A stretch of DNA of 64,000 bases from Hyphomonadaceae bacterium (GTDB lineage Bacteria; Pseudomonadota; Alphaproteobacteria; Caulobacterales; Aquidulcibacteraceae): assembly GCA_016791425.1 (NCBI GenBank), contig JAEUMQ010000017.1, positions 124,001 to 188,000 on the forward strand, read 5' to 3'. The notes beneath the pieces are model-generated. The model was not told the origin of the DNA and searched no databases. It saw nothing but the letters and a program-made list of their open reading frames with translations. The number at the start of each line of letters is the position of its first letter. Positions within the stretch are counted from its first letter, which is position 1. Positions 50,549 through 59,136 of the stretch are shown here, piece after piece. The translations under genes and the position numbers were made by a program.

Positions 50549-51382
50549 TCAGGGCGTATAGCCGGTCCCGCCCCCGCCGCCGGGTGAGCCGCCGCCGCCG
50601 ACGGGTGGAACCGTCGGGGGCGGAGGCGGTGGTGGTGGCGGCGGTGGCGGAGGGGAGACCGGCGGTGGCGGCGACGTCCCGCCGCCCGGAGGCGGAGGAG
50701 GCGGCGGCGAAACCGGCGGCGACACCGGAGGAGAAGGAGGCGAGTTCCCCGTCGGTGTGTAATAGGCTGGGCTCGACGTTTCTGGGATCGGCGGCGACAG
50801 CATCGCCATCCGCGTCAGCGTGGCGTTGTCGAGCGCGATCTGGATGGCTTGGCGCGCGGCTTCGCACCATTCCTTTTCCTGCAGCAGCGTCCGCAGCGCG
50901 GCGGCGAGATCCTCGACCTCGGTCCCGGACGCAGGCGTGACCGTCGCCGTGCCGGACGGCGTTGCAGGCGCTTGGGTTGCGGCGGCCCCGGCAGGGCGCT
51001 CACCACCGGCGGCGGCGACGGCCGGCGTGACGCCGCTTTGCACGTCGCGGATGGCTCGGAGGGCGGTTTCGGTGTCGAGGCATTCCTCGCCGAGCCGGAG
51101 CGATTGCCTGAGCCTTTCGGCAAGCGTCAGCGGCGCGGCTGCCGCGGGCAGGACCGCCGGCGCTGGGGGAGGCGGGGCTTGCCCGAGCAGCTCGGGGAAT
51201 TCCGGGGCAGGGGCCCGCTGGACGGGCGGCGCGACCGGCGCGGCCGCCGCGGGTCGCGCACGCTTCGCCTTGCCTGGCGGCCCGTCCGCCTCGGCGGTCA
51301 TGACCGACAAGAACGCGGACATCCCCAGCGTGATCGCCGCGACCGAAACGCCCGCAGCGGCCAGTGGCCGTCGCTTCGCCAT
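50549..51382 (-). CDS. Proline-rich secreted protein
   Basis: The product is 277 aa. ATG 51382 gives an N-terminal signal or anchor (PLAAAGVSVAAITLGMSAFLSVMTAEA). The centre is helical (LTLAERLRQSLRLGEECLDTETALRAI; VEDLAAALRTLLQEKEWCEAARQAIQIAL). The last ~65 residues are mostly Pro with Ser, Thr, Gly (runs of six to ~13 prolines), ending GGGTGYTP. Such polyproline needs elongation factor P. Probably a cell-wall or periplasmic spanning protein; the family is unknown. Confidence 0.6.
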   Translation of the reverse strand: MAKRRPLAAAGVSVAAITLGMSAFLSVMTAEADGPPGKAKRARPAAAAPVAPPVQRAPAPEFPELLGQAPPPPAPAVLPAAAAPLTLAERLRQSLRLGEECLDTETALRAIRDVQSGVTPAVAAAGGERPAGAAATQAPATPSGTATVTPASGTEVEDLAAALRTLLQEKEWCEAARQAIQIALDNATLTRMAMLSPPIPETSSPAYYTPTGNSPPSPPVSPPVSPPPPPPPGGGTSPPPPVSPPPPPPPPPPPPPTVPPVGGGGSPGGGGGTGYTP

Positions 51383-51509
51383 GGACCACCCCCTTTTGGC
51401 GAAAAGGTAGCGGCTTTTGCTCACAGGTCGAGAGAATTTATCCACGGACAGGCGTCCCCGCTGAGTTGCCAGTCGCGGGAATCAAGAAACGCGCCATCCT
51501 TGCAACAAT

Positions 51510-51539
51510 AAGGGGTCCCCGCTTGGGCGGAGACCCCTT
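51510..51539 (-). terminator. Strong hairpin terminator
   Basis: Arms AAGGGGTC (51510-51517) and GACCCCTT (51532-51539), then inner CCGC/GCGG around TTGG. It is 70 bases beyond the stop of the small lipoprotein gene; on that strand it is followed by TTATTGTTGC. Confidence 0.65.
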
Positions 51540-51609
51540 GCGCCATTGCGGCGCCCATCGGTTGCAGCGCCGCCGGTCTGAACGTCAGGACGGCAGCTTC
51601 AGAGGGCCT

Positions 51610-51885
51610 TTAGCCCGGCGGGTTGGTGTCGGCCGGAGGCGGAGCGTCGGGCTGAACATTGGCGCCCGCTTCGCGCGCGGCGTTGTCCAATTTCTCTCCC
51701 GCGTTCTCCATGGGGCCGTCGGAGAGGTTCTTCTCGCCGGTGGTCGCCGTCTCGTAGGCGGAATCCAGACGCTCCCCGACTTCCTCGGCATTGGTGGCGG
51801 TGTCGTTGGAGGCTTGCTGCGAGCACGCCGCGCCGAGCGCGGCGAAACCAAGCGCGGCTGTCGCGGCCAGGACGGTTTTAAGCAT
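51610..51885 (-). CDS. Small lipoprotein
   Basis: The product is 91 aa. The signal peptide MLKTVLAATAALGFAALGAAC has the lipobox Cys21 (LGAAC). The mature chain is short and hydrophilic (NAEEVGERLDSAYETATTGEKNL, ENAGEKLDNAAREAGANVQPD), ending in a Pro-rich tail. It looks like entericidin-type or apolipophorin-like helical outer-membrane lipoproteins. Function is unknown. A terminator hairpin follows. Confidence 0.7.
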   Translation of the reverse strand: MLKTVLAATAALGFAALGAACSQQASNDTATNAEEVGERLDSAYETATTGEKNLSDGPMENAGEKLDNAAREAGANVQPDAPPPADTNPPG

Positions 51886-51955
51886 GGATATCTCCTCGTG
51901 AGCGCCGAGCGGCGCGACACGAGGGAGACAACTCTTCGCCTTCGCCCCGGTTCCG

Positions 51956-52348
51956 TCAGAGGCCGAGCGCCATCTGCGTTTGCAGCACCAGCGCAATCGC
52001 TTTGCCGTCCTCGCCGATGATGTCCGTGCGCCAGACTGACGTGCGCTTGCCGCGATGCACGGGCGTGGTCTCGCCGGTCACGGTCGTTCCTTGCTTGGCG
52101 CCGCGCAGGAAGTTGGTCTTGCTCTCCAGCGTGGTCGTGCCCGTCGCTCCCGGCGCCAGCGCGAGGAAGCCGCCGATCGCCCCGAGCGTGTCGGCGAACG
52201 CCATGATCGCGCCGCCATGGAGGATGTTCCCGGCGGTGCAGAGATCGGCGCGCACCACCAGTTTGCCGCGCACCCGGTCGGCGGATGCCTCGAGGATCTC
52301 CACGCCCATGAGGTCGGCGAAGGGGAGGTTGAGGCTGGGCTGCGTCAT
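51956..52348 (-). CDS. PaaI-type hotdog thioesterase
   Basis: The product is 130 aa. The hotdog motif LCTAGNILHGGAIMAFADTLGAIGG contains the catalytic-site signature H-G-G. The C-terminal strand TPVHRGKRTSVWRTDIIGEDG follows. It would cleave acyl- or aromatic-CoA esters. Its ATG overlaps the end of the EamA gene (ATGA), so they are translationally linked. Confidence 0.85.
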   Translation of the reverse strand: MTQPSLNLPFADLMGVEILEASADRVRGKLVVRADLCTAGNILHGGAIMAFADTLGAIGGFLALAPGATGTTTLESKTNFLRGAKQGTTVTGETTPVHRGKRTSVWRTDIIGEDGKAIALVLQTQMALGL

Positions 52349-53232
52349 GCGTTTGTCTCCGGCGGCGGCGCCCCGCGCCGCTCGTCCCAGACGGTGTAGA
52401 GGCACGCCGCGATGATGAAGGCGGCGCCGGCATAGACCTGCGGCCGCGGCGTTTCGTGGAAGATGAAATAGCCGATCGCCGTCGCCCAGATGAGCTCGGA
52501 ATAATGCACGGGCGCGAGCTTCTGCGCCTCCGCGCCGGCATAGGCCCGGGCCATCAGGTACATGCCCGCGGCGGCGAAAGCGCCCACGAGCACGAACCAC
52601 GGCAGGTCCCCAAGGTGCGGCGGCGCCGAGACGAGGATCGCCGGAATCGCCACCAGGGCCCCAGGGATGATCGTCGCGAGCAGGCCGACAATGGCAGCCC
52701 CGTCGGCCATCGCGCGCGCGCGCATGAGCGTCATGGAGATGGCGAAGGTGACCGCCGCGAAGAGCACCGCCGCCACTCCGAGCGCGTGCTGCGGCGATTG
52801 CGCGATGGGCGGGGCGCCCTGCACCGCGACGACGACCCCGACGAAGCCGCCCGCGATCGCCGCGACGCTGCTGAGGCGCACCGGCTCGCCGATGAGCAGC
52901 GCCGCCGTGAACGGCACGATCAGCGGCGCGACGAAGGCGAGCGTGACCGCCTCCACCAGCGGCAGGATCGCCAGCGACCAGAAGAACGCGCTCGCGCTCG
53001 CGGCGATGAAGAGGCCGCGGAACGTGTGCGCCCGCCACATCTCCGCGGTGATCCGCGGAGCGCCCGCGCGGAGCCAGATCGGGATCGCGAAGAGCGCGCC
53101 GAACGCGTAGCGCCCGAGCGTGACGAGGAGCGCGTGGTTGTGCTGGCCGAGATATTTGATGGTCGCATCCATGAGCGACATCGTCGCGATGCCGACGACG
53201 AGCGTGAGCACGGGCGAGGCGGTGAGCTTCAC
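52345..53232 (-). CDS. EamA-family (DMT) transporter
   Basis: The product is 295 aa. Ten hydrophobic segments in two EamA repeats; the first begins SPVLTLVVGIATMSLMDATIKYLGQ, the second near ALGVAAVLFAAVTFAISMTLM. GTG 53232 is used because GAGGGCGGG precedes it by 3-10 bases; the frame upstream has no coding character. The family exports or takes up small metabolites; the substrate is unknown. It is coupled to a thioesterase and divergent from the acyl-CoA dehydrogenase gene. Confidence 0.85.
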   Translation of the reverse strand: MKLTASPVLTLVVGIATMSLMDATIKYLGQHNHALLVTLGRYAFGALFAIPIWLRAGAPRITAEMWRAHTFRGLFIAASASAFFWSLAILPLVEAVTLAFVAPLIVPFTAALLIGEPVRLSSVAAIAGGFVGVVVAVQGAPPIAQSPQHALGVAAVLFAAVTFAISMTLMRARAMADGAAIVGLLATIIPGALVAIPAILVSAPPHLGDLPWFVLVGAFAAAGMYLMARAYAGAEAQKLAPVHYSELIWATAIGYFIFHETPRPQVYAGAAFIIAACLYTVWDERRGAPPPETNA

Positions 53233-53350
53233 GTCCCGCCCTCCGCCCCGGAGGCGGGCGGCCCCGCACAGGCCCGATCTTGCCTCACCCCATCTCCCCA
53301 AAGCTGTTCCGCGCGCCATGATCTGCTAGAGGGGCGCGCGAGGATCATTC

Positions 53351-54493
53351 ATGCCTTTCGAGCTTACTCCGGATCAAACCCTGATCGTCGATACCGCGCG
53401 CGCCTTCGCCGACGAGCAGCTCCGCCCCAACGCCGCCCGCTGGGAGGCGGAGGAGCGGCTCGACCGCCCGACGCTGCGGGAGATGGCGGCGCTTGGATTC
53501 GCCGGCATTTACGTACGGGAAGACGTCGGCGGCGCCGGCCTTGGTCGGCTCGATGCCGCGCTCATCTTCGAGCAGCTTTCGCGCGGCTGCGTTTCCACCG
53601 CGGCCTTCGTCTCCATCCACAACATGTGTTCCTGGATGCTGGACACGTTCGGCTCCGACGAGCAGCGCCGGCGCTTCCTGCCGGGGCTGGCGAAGATGGA
53701 CCTGATCGCGTCCTATTGCCTCACCGAGCCGAACGCGGGGTCCGACGCCGCGAGCTTGCGCACCAGCGCCAGGGCCGACGGCAACGCCCATTATGTGCTG
53801 AACGGCGCCAAGGCCTTCATCTCCGGCGGCGGCTTCTCCGACCTCTACGTCGTGATGGCGCGCACCGGCGAGGAAGGACCCAAGGGCGTATCGACCTTTC
53901 TGGTGGAAGCTGGAACCCCCGGCCTTTCGTTCGGCAAGGCTGAAGAGAAAATGGGCTGGCGCGCCCAGCCGACCGCGCTCGTTCAGTTCGACGATTGCCG
54001 CGTGCCGCCGGAGAACCGCATCGGGCCCGAAGGCGAAGGCTTCAAGTACGCGATGCGCGGACTGGACGGCGGCCGGCTCAACATCGCGGCCTGCTCGCTT
54101 GGCGGCGCCTCCGACGCGCTGGACCGCGCGCTCCTGTACGCGCGAGACCGCAAGCAGTTTGGGCGGGCGCTCGCCGATTTCCAGGCGACGCAATTCAAGC
54201 TTGCCGACATGGCGACCGAACTGGAGGCCGCCCGCACGTTGCTCTATGAGGCCGCGCGCCGGCTCGACGCCAAGGATCCCGAGGCGACGAAATTCTGCGC
54301 CATGGCCAAGCGCTTCGTGACCGACGCCGGATTCCGCGTCGCCGACGAGGCGTTGCAGATCCATGGCGGTTACGGCTACCTGCGCGACTTCGAGGTGGAG
54401 CGCATCGTGCGCGACCTCAGGGTGCACAAGATCCTGGAAGGCACGAACGAGATCATGCGCGTCATCGTCGCCAGAGAAATGCTGAAGGCCTGA
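53351..54493 (+). CDS. Acyl-CoA dehydrogenase, probable isobutyryl-CoA dehydrogenase
   Basis: The product is 380 aa. Acyl-CoA dehydrogenase signatures: YCLTEPNAGSDAASLRTSA, DRKQFGRALADFQATQFKLADMATE, ALQIHGGYGYLRDFEVERIVRD, ILEGTNEIMRVIVAREML. IHNMCSWMLDTFG resembles isobutyryl-CoA dehydrogenases. It oxidises isobutyryl-CoA to methacrylyl-CoA with FAD, which fits the 3-hydroxyisobutyryl-CoA hydrolase gene downstream and the BCKDH operon. Its C-terminal codons are the first unit of a tandem repeat. Substrate is an inference from context. Confidence 0.9.
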   Translation: MPFELTPDQTLIVDTARAFADEQLRPNAARWEAEERLDRPTLREMAALGFAGIYVREDVGGAGLGRLDAALIFEQLSRGCVSTAAFVSIHNMCSWMLDTFGSDEQRRRFLPGLAKMDLIASYCLTEPNAGSDAASLRTSARADGNAHYVLNGAKAFISGGGFSDLYVVMARTGEEGPKGVSTFLVEAGTPGLSFGKAEEKMGWRAQPTALVQFDDCRVPPENRIGPEGEGFKYAMRGLDGGRLNIAACSLGGASDALDRALLYARDRKQFGRALADFQATQFKLADMATELEAARTLLYEAARRLDAKDPEATKFCAMAKRFVTDAGFRVADEALQIHGGYGYLRDFEVERIVRDLRVHKILEGTNEIMRVIVAREMLKA

Positions 54494-54555
54494 GATGCTG
54501 AAGGCTGAAATGCTGAAGGCTGAGATGCTGAAGGCTGAGATGCTGAAGGCTTGAG
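54479..54555 (+). repeat. 15-base tandem repeat over the stop codon
   Basis: Five units of ATGCTGAAGGCTGAG or close variants start at 54479, 54495, 54510, 54525 and 54540. The first encodes the dehydrogenase end MLKA and stop; the rest lie in the 3' region up to the next gene. Units are 15-16 bases, so indels change frame beyond the stop. Confidence 0.9.
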
Positions 54556-54558
54556 AGA

Positions 54559-54999
54559 TTGAAGAAGCCGACCCGCATCGTGGAGGACGGTCCCTATCGC
54601 ACCGCGCCGCTTGCCGCGTCGCTGGCCGCGATCCTGCTCGGCGCGGCGGCGCTCTGGCTGGCGCCGCTGGCGTTCGAGCTGCCGAGCCTGAGCGGTCCGC
54701 CCGCCGCCGCCGCCAAGTCCCAATCGCCCGACGACGTGACGACGACGCCGCGGAACTTCGACGACGAGGATCGCGCCGAGCTCGGCATCGACTCTCCGCT
54801 CCTGGCCGACCTGCGCGAGCAGGAGCGCACGATGGTCGAGGCGCGCGCCATCCTGCCGTCGGACTCCATCCTGCGCGGCGTGTTCGAAAGCGATCTCGCC
54901 AGCGTTCGCAAGCAGATCGAGGCCGAGGAGGTGCGCCTGCGCACCCTCGACCTGGAGGGCTACACGCCGGAGGTCGTCTGCGGCGACCGCCCATGCTGA
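54559..54999 (+). CDS. Membrane-anchored hypothetical protein
   Basis: The product is 146 aa, start TTG 54559. One N-terminal helix (APLAASLAAILLGAAALWLAPLAF), then an acidic disordered stretch (DDVTTTPRNFDDEDRAE) and a coiled helix (LADLREQERTMVEARAILP, VFESDLASVRKQIEAEEVRLRTL). Two Cys near the end (VVCGDRPC). Function is unknown. It lies between two valine-pathway genes, so may be co-transcribed. Confidence 0.5.
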   Translation: MKKPTRIVEDGPYRTAPLAASLAAILLGAAALWLAPLAFELPSLSGPPAAAAKSQSPDDVTTTPRNFDDEDRAELGIDSPLLADLREQERTMVEARAILPSDSILRGVFESDLASVRKQIEAEEVRLRTLDLEGYTPEVVCGDRPC

Positions 55000-55027
55000 A
55001 GAGCCGTTCTGAATTGAGGAGTGTGCG

Positions 55028-55417
55028 ATGATCCTGCGCGCGATGGCTTTGGGCTTTGTGTTGTGGCTGGCGCTGACCGCGGCGCTGCGCTTCGCGGGCG
55101 AGTATTTCTTCACGCCGCAATGGGCGCCGACGATCGTGGCCTATCTGATCACGGTCGTCGCGGCCGCGCTCGTGACGTACCTGCTGCTCAAGCTCTTGCG
55201 CGAAGCGCACGGCGATGAGGCCGAGGCGGCGATCTGCATTGCGTTCCCGGGCCTCGTGTTCAACGCCTTCCTGACCCACCAGTTCGGGGCGATGTTTCCC
55301 GCGCTCGACCCGACCCTGGACGGCGTGTTCGCCGCCCATGCCCTGGTCGGCGCGGCCGCAATCGTGTTCACCGGGCTCTTCTTCACCCGTCTCGCGCCGC
55401 AGGACGAGCGGTTGTGA
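55028..55417 (+). CDS. DUF5367-like membrane protein
   Basis: The product is 129 aa with four membrane helices (~8-28, 38-58, 72-88, 102-122). The pattern of LRFAGEYFFTP and FPGLVFNAFLTHQFGAMFPALDP resembles DUF5367. Role is unknown. Its stop (55415-55417) overlaps the GTG start of the hydrolase gene as GTGA. Confidence 0.6.
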   Translation: MILRAMALGFVLWLALTAALRFAGEYFFTPQWAPTIVAYLITVVAAALVTYLLLKLLREAHGDEAEAAICIAFPGLVFNAFLTHQFGAMFPALDPTLDGVFAAHALVGAAAIVFTGLFFTRLAPQDERL

Positions 55418-56457
55418 GCGGCGAGATCATCGCACGCCAGGAAGGCCGCCTCGGCCGGATCACCCTCAACCGCCCCGCCGCCTTGCACGCGCTCACCCGC
55501 GCGATGTGCGCCGCAATGATCGAGGCGCTGCTGGCGTGGCGGACCAAGGCGGAGGTGGCCGCGGTCCTGATCGACCATGCGCCCGGCACGCGCGGCTTCT
55601 GCGCCGGCGGCGACATCCGCATGCTGGCCGAGAGCGGGGCGGGGGATGGCGCGGCGGCGCGCGACTTCTTCTTCACCGAGTACCGCCTGAACCATCTCCT
55701 CAAGACCTACCCCAAGCCGACCATCGCGCTGATGGACGGCGTCACGATGGGCGGCGGAGTCGGAATCTCTGTCCACGGAGCATTCCGCGTCGCCACCGCG
55801 CGCACGACCTTCGCCATGCCGGAGACCGGCATCGGCCTATTCCCGGACGTCGGCGGCGGCTGGTTCCTGCCGCGCCTGCCGGGCAAGGTGGGCGCGTGGC
55901 TGGCGCTCACCGGCGCGCGCCTGAAGGCCGCCGATTGCCTGGCCGCGGGTGTTGCGACGCACTTCGTTCCGTCAGCGGACCTTCCGCGTCTGGCCGAACG
56001 CCTGGCGGCCGACGCTGCAATTCCCCAGACACTGGCGGAATTCGCGAAGGACGCCGGCGCGCCGGCTGAGCTGGCCCATCGCGCCCTGATCGATCGGTTC
56101 TTCGCGCCCAAGTCCGTGGAGGAGATCTTCGCCGCGTTGGAAGCCGACGGCGATGCGTGGGCGACGGCGCAGGTCGCGACGCTGCGGACAAAGTCGCCGC
56201 AGACGATGAAAGTTTCCCTGCGTCAGATCCAGGAGGGCGCGCAGCTGGCGGGCTTCGCGGAGAACATGCGCATGGAATACCGCATCGCGTGCCGCGTCGT
56301 GCGCCGCCACGATTTCATCGAAGGCGTGCGCGCGCTCATCGTGGAGAAGGACAATGCGCCGAAATGGCGCCCCGAAACGCTGGAGGGCGTCACCACAGCG
56401 ATGCTCGACGAAATCTTCGCGCCGTTGCCCGCGAACGAGGAATGGACGCCGCTGTGA
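55414..56457 (+). CDS. 3-hydroxyisobutyryl-CoA hydrolase
   Basis: The product is 347 aa. The crotonase fold with the HIBCH signature: RGFCAGGDIRMLAE, MGGGVGISVHGAFRVATART, FAMPETGIGLFPDVGGGWFLPRLPGKVGAWLALTGARLKAADC...GVATHF. The ordinary enoyl-CoA hydratase is shorter (~260 aa). It releases 3-hydroxyisobutyrate in valine breakdown, after the isobutyryl-CoA dehydrogenase and a hydratase not in this window. GTG 55414 overlaps the upstream stop. Confidence 0.92.
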   Translation: MSGEIIARQEGRLGRITLNRPAALHALTRAMCAAMIEALLAWRTKAEVAAVLIDHAPGTRGFCAGGDIRMLAESGAGDGAAARDFFFTEYRLNHLLKTYPKPTIALMDGVTMGGGVGISVHGAFRVATARTTFAMPETGIGLFPDVGGGWFLPRLPGKVGAWLALTGARLKAADCLAAGVATHFVPSADLPRLAERLAADAAIPQTLAEFAKDAGAPAELAHRALIDRFFAPKSVEEIFAALEADGDAWATAQVATLRTKSPQTMKVSLRQIQEGAQLAGFAENMRMEYRIACRVVRRHDFIEGVRALIVEKDNAPKWRPETLEGVTTAMLDEIFAPLPANEEWTPL

Positions 56458-56524
56458 GCCCGAAGGAAGAGGTGCTTCCCTCGCCCGTTACACGAGTGCA
56501 AAGCGCTTCTTGTGAAGGTGTGCG

Positions 56525-56869
56525 CTAAGCGACGCGACGCATGGGCTGGCGATTGAGGATCGGCGTCTGCGCGTTGAGGATATCCTTCAGCACGCGTTCG
56601 CGGCGCACTGCGTCCTCGATCACGAGCAAATGCACTTCGCGCGCGCCGAGCGTATGCGCCGCCTGCCAGAGCTCATGCCGCGCCAGCGCGTGCTCGAAGC
56701 TTTCGGCCATCGCCGCATAGAGGCAGATCGGCCCGCCTGCCTCCATGCTGGGATAATCGCCGGGCTTCACGAACATGTAGAGACCGCCCTCGGGGCCCCA
56801 CACGGCCTTTTCGCGGGCGACGTCGAATTCGTACCAGCGGCCGCTGCCGCCTTGCCAAGAGAAATTCAC
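56525..56869 (-). CDS. Degenerate GIY-YIG-like protein
   Basis: The product is 114 aa. The order GGLYMFVKPG (first Tyr strand), CLYAAMAESFEHALARHELW (in place of Y-I-G-x-T...R...H), GAREVHLLVIEDAVRRERV, and QTPILNRQ (the terminal L-N) follows small GIY-YIG-like proteins of alphaproteobacteria. The YIG triad reads LYA and the catalytic Glu region is Lys, so nuclease activity is unlikely. GTG 56869 follows GGGGGCT. It may be an adaptor; context gives no clue. Confidence 0.5.
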   Translation of the reverse strand: MNFSWQGGSGRWYEFDVAREKAVWGPEGGLYMFVKPGDYPSMEAGGPICLYAAMAESFEHALARHELWQAAHTLGAREVHLLVIEDAVRRERVLKDILNAQTPILNRQPMRRVA

Positions 56870-56931
56870 TCCGGAGCCCCCGATGCTGCCCAGCGCTTCT
56901 GATTAGCGTGAGTCGCCCAACGCGGAACGTT

Positions 56932-57738
56932 TCAGGGCGTGGGATCGAAGGTGACGGCGCGCGCGCCCGCATGATCGAGCAAGGGCCGCCAGAAATCTTC
57001 CACAGCTTTCCGTTGCCGCGCGGCCTGCTCGGGCCGGTCGAGCATCGCGACGCGGACGCCGACATTGTGGAGATCGAAGTCCGCGAGCTCCGGCGCGCGC
57101 GATTTGAGACGCGCCAGATCGGCGCCGTCCTCGTAGAGCGAGAAGCGCGGCCCGTATTCGAGCAGGTCGCTGACGAGCACGAGCCGGCGCGCGGGAATGT
57201 CGCCGCCGAAATCCGGATCGGCCGCGACCGCGCGCACGCCGGCGACGATCGGCGAAGCGTTCGCGGCGCGTCCGCCGCTGGCGCGACGCACCGCCCGATC
57301 GAGCGCGTCGCCGAACGCCGCGTCCCAGCGCGCCTGCGCGCGGCGCGTGTTCTGATAGAGCGGGTTGGCGTCGCGCCCGTCGCCGGGATCGCACAGCGAG
57401 AAGAGCACGCGCGGCTCCTGCGGGCGATCGGCGCGCAGGCTCGCGATGCTGAGCCGGTCGTAGCGCGCGAGCCGCGCATGCTCCTGCTGCACGATGGCGC
57501 GCAGCCTTCGCCGATGCCGCGGCTCGAGCCGGTCGGTTGCGTCCACGAGAATGTAGGTGTGCGCCGCGAGCGGCTGATCGGTGCGGCAAAGCGTGACCGG
57601 ATCGCTTGGCGGCGGCCGAAGCGCGAACCCGGCGAGCGCCATCGCCGCAAGCGCGAAGAGCGCGAGCCCGATGAGCGCCGCGCCCGCGCGGTCTTTCGCC
57701 TTGCGTGTCTTGGGGCCGGAGCGCGCGAAGCGGTTCAC
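56932..57738 (-). CDS. Membrane-anchored VWA-like protein (module gene 2)
   Basis: The product is 268 aa. An N-terminal helix (GAALIGLALFALAAMALAGFAL), then a periplasmic domain with a VWA-like beginning TYILVDATDRLEPRHRRRL (D-x-T-D in place of MIDAS D-x-S-x-S) and RLVLVSDLLEYGPRFSLYE as the later strand. Metal binding is uncertain. Stop and start of the two genes overlap as ATGA. It ends VRVAMLDRPEQ...AVTFDPTP. No clear family match; paired with a coiled-coil membrane protein. Confidence 0.65.
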   Translation of the reverse strand: MNRFARSGPKTRKAKDRAGAALIGLALFALAAMALAGFALRPPPSDPVTLCRTDQPLAAHTYILVDATDRLEPRHRRRLRAIVQQEHARLARYDRLSIASLRADRPQEPRVLFSLCDPGDGRDANPLYQNTRRAQARWDAAFGDALDRAVRRASGGRAANASPIVAGVRAVAADPDFGGDIPARRLVLVSDLLEYGPRFSLYEDGADLARLKSRAPELADFDLHNVGVRVAMLDRPEQAARQRKAVEDFWRPLLDHAGARAVTFDPTP

Positions 57739-59060
57739 TCGGTTGCCTTGGCGAGGCGCCTGGACGCCTGGTCGAGCTCGGCGCCGAGCGCGGCGAGCGC
57801 CTGTGCGGCGTTCGCCTGCGCGGCCTCAAGCGCGCCTTGCGCCGCGTGCAGGTCAGCGCCGCACGTCGCGAGCGCATCGCCAGGCGCCGCTGCGGCGGCG
57901 AGCGAATCTTCGAAATAGGCCGGCGGCGGCGCCGCGCGGGCGGCGATGTTCGCTTGCCGGTACTGCCGCGCCAGGGTCGCGGCTTCTTCCTCGAGGCGCC
58001 GCATGCGCGCATCAAGCGCGCCGATGTCGAGCGCCGCGCTGTCATAAGCTGAGCGCATGGCCGTGAGCGCCTCGCGCATGTCCCCAAGGCGCGCATCGAT
58101 GGCGCCGCGCGCTGTCTCGGCGGCCGCCTCCAGCGCTTCGCGCACGTCGTTGCGCAGCGATGCCGCCTCCGCTTCCGCGTCGCGGTGCGCGCGGTGCATC
58201 TTGCCGTAATCGGGATAGGGATCGTCGAAGCCGGAATAGCCCTTGAGCGCGGCGAACACCCAGACCCCGGCGCCGAGCATGAGCAGCACGACCGCCTGCG
58301 GCTCGCTGAAGCCGAAGAGGTCGAGCGAGGGCGTGAGGTAGTCGCGCGCGTCGGAGTCGGAGAGGGCCGAAAGCGTCTCGCGCCAGCGCGCGGCGAAGAG
58401 GTTGAGGCCGATCGCGAGCGCAAGGAACGCCCCGAACGCGATCGCGCCGCCGATGCGCGGAACCAAGCGCGCCGGCTGCAGGTAGCGCAGGCCGAGATAG
58501 CCCGCGAGGAAGCCGAGCGTGACGTTTGCGCCGGAGAGCCCGACCGCAACCGCGGCGCCCCCGAGCAGCCCTTGCTCGGCCTCCTGGGCGAAGAGCGCGG
58601 CGGAGAACACGCTCTCGAAGAGCGCCGCGAGCAGCAGCAGCCCGGCCTGAAGGAGCGTGGAGTCTGGATAAAGCGCTTCGCGCCTCAGGCCGTTGGCGCG
58701 GCGAAAGCCGTCGAGGTCGCCGCTGGTGCGCGTCGCGCGCGCAAGCGCGGCGGCGAGCTCGGGACCGGCGCGGCCTTCCACGCGGGAGAATTCCAGGCGC
58801 GCCTCCGCCAGCGGTCCGACCAGATCGGGCGCCGCCGGGGAGAGGCGGCGCACCATGCGCTCGGCTTCCGCGCGCGCCGCCTCGCGCGCGTCCTCCAGGC
58901 GCGCCCGCTCGCGGCGGGAGGCGGCGGCGAGCTCGCGCTCGAACGCCGAAGGCTCCGCCGCATCCGCGTGCGGACGATCGGCCGCCGCGTCGGCGCGCGC
59001 GCGGGCGATCGGATCGAGCCCGGCGGCCCAATCGGCCCCGTCGGAGACGGTTCGCGCCAT
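57735..59060 (-). CDS. Membrane protein with long coiled coil (module gene 1)
   Basis: The product is 441 aa. A charged helical N-terminus (residues ~30-150, many Arg/Glu/Ala, coiled-coil), four to five membrane helices at ~160-285 (LLLLAALFESVFSAALFA, GLSGANVTLGFLAGYLGL, IGGAIAFGAFLALAIGL, VVLLMLGAGVWVFAAL), then ~150 residues of coiled coil after KMHRAHRDAEAEAASL. No family is recognised. It is translationally coupled to the VWA-like protein downstream, so the two likely act together at the inner membrane. Confidence 0.65.
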   Translation of the reverse strand: MARTVSDGADWAAGLDPIARARADAAADRPHADAAEPSAFERELAAASRRERARLEDAREAARAEAERMVRRLSPAAPDLVGPLAEARLEFSRVEGRAGPELAAALARATRTSGDLDGFRRANGLRREALYPDSTLLQAGLLLLAALFESVFSAALFAQEAEQGLLGGAAVAVGLSGANVTLGFLAGYLGLRYLQPARLVPRIGGAIAFGAFLALAIGLNLFAARWRETLSALSDSDARDYLTPSLDLFGFSEPQAVVLLMLGAGVWVFAALKGYSGFDDPYPDYGKMHRAHRDAEAEAASLRNDVREALEAAAETARGAIDARLGDMREALTAMRSAYDSAALDIGALDARMRRLEEEAATLARQYRQANIAARAAPPPAYFEDSLAAAAAPGDALATCGADLHAAQGALEAAQANAAQALAALGAELDQASRRLAKATE

Positions 59061-59136
59061 CGTCCCTCCCGCGCCTTCACTAAACCGGAGGGCGCTGCGC
59101 TTCCAAGTGGGCCCGGAACCGGCTTTAGTGGCCGTG

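Noticed and set aside
54479-54555. CRISPR-like repeats
   Set aside because: Units are contiguous with no spacers and overlap a stop codon; plain tandem repeat.
53345-55339. A 664-residue minus-strand frame
   Set aside because: Antisense to acyl-CoA dehydrogenase; its SASQPSAFQ stretch is the tandem repeat read backwards.
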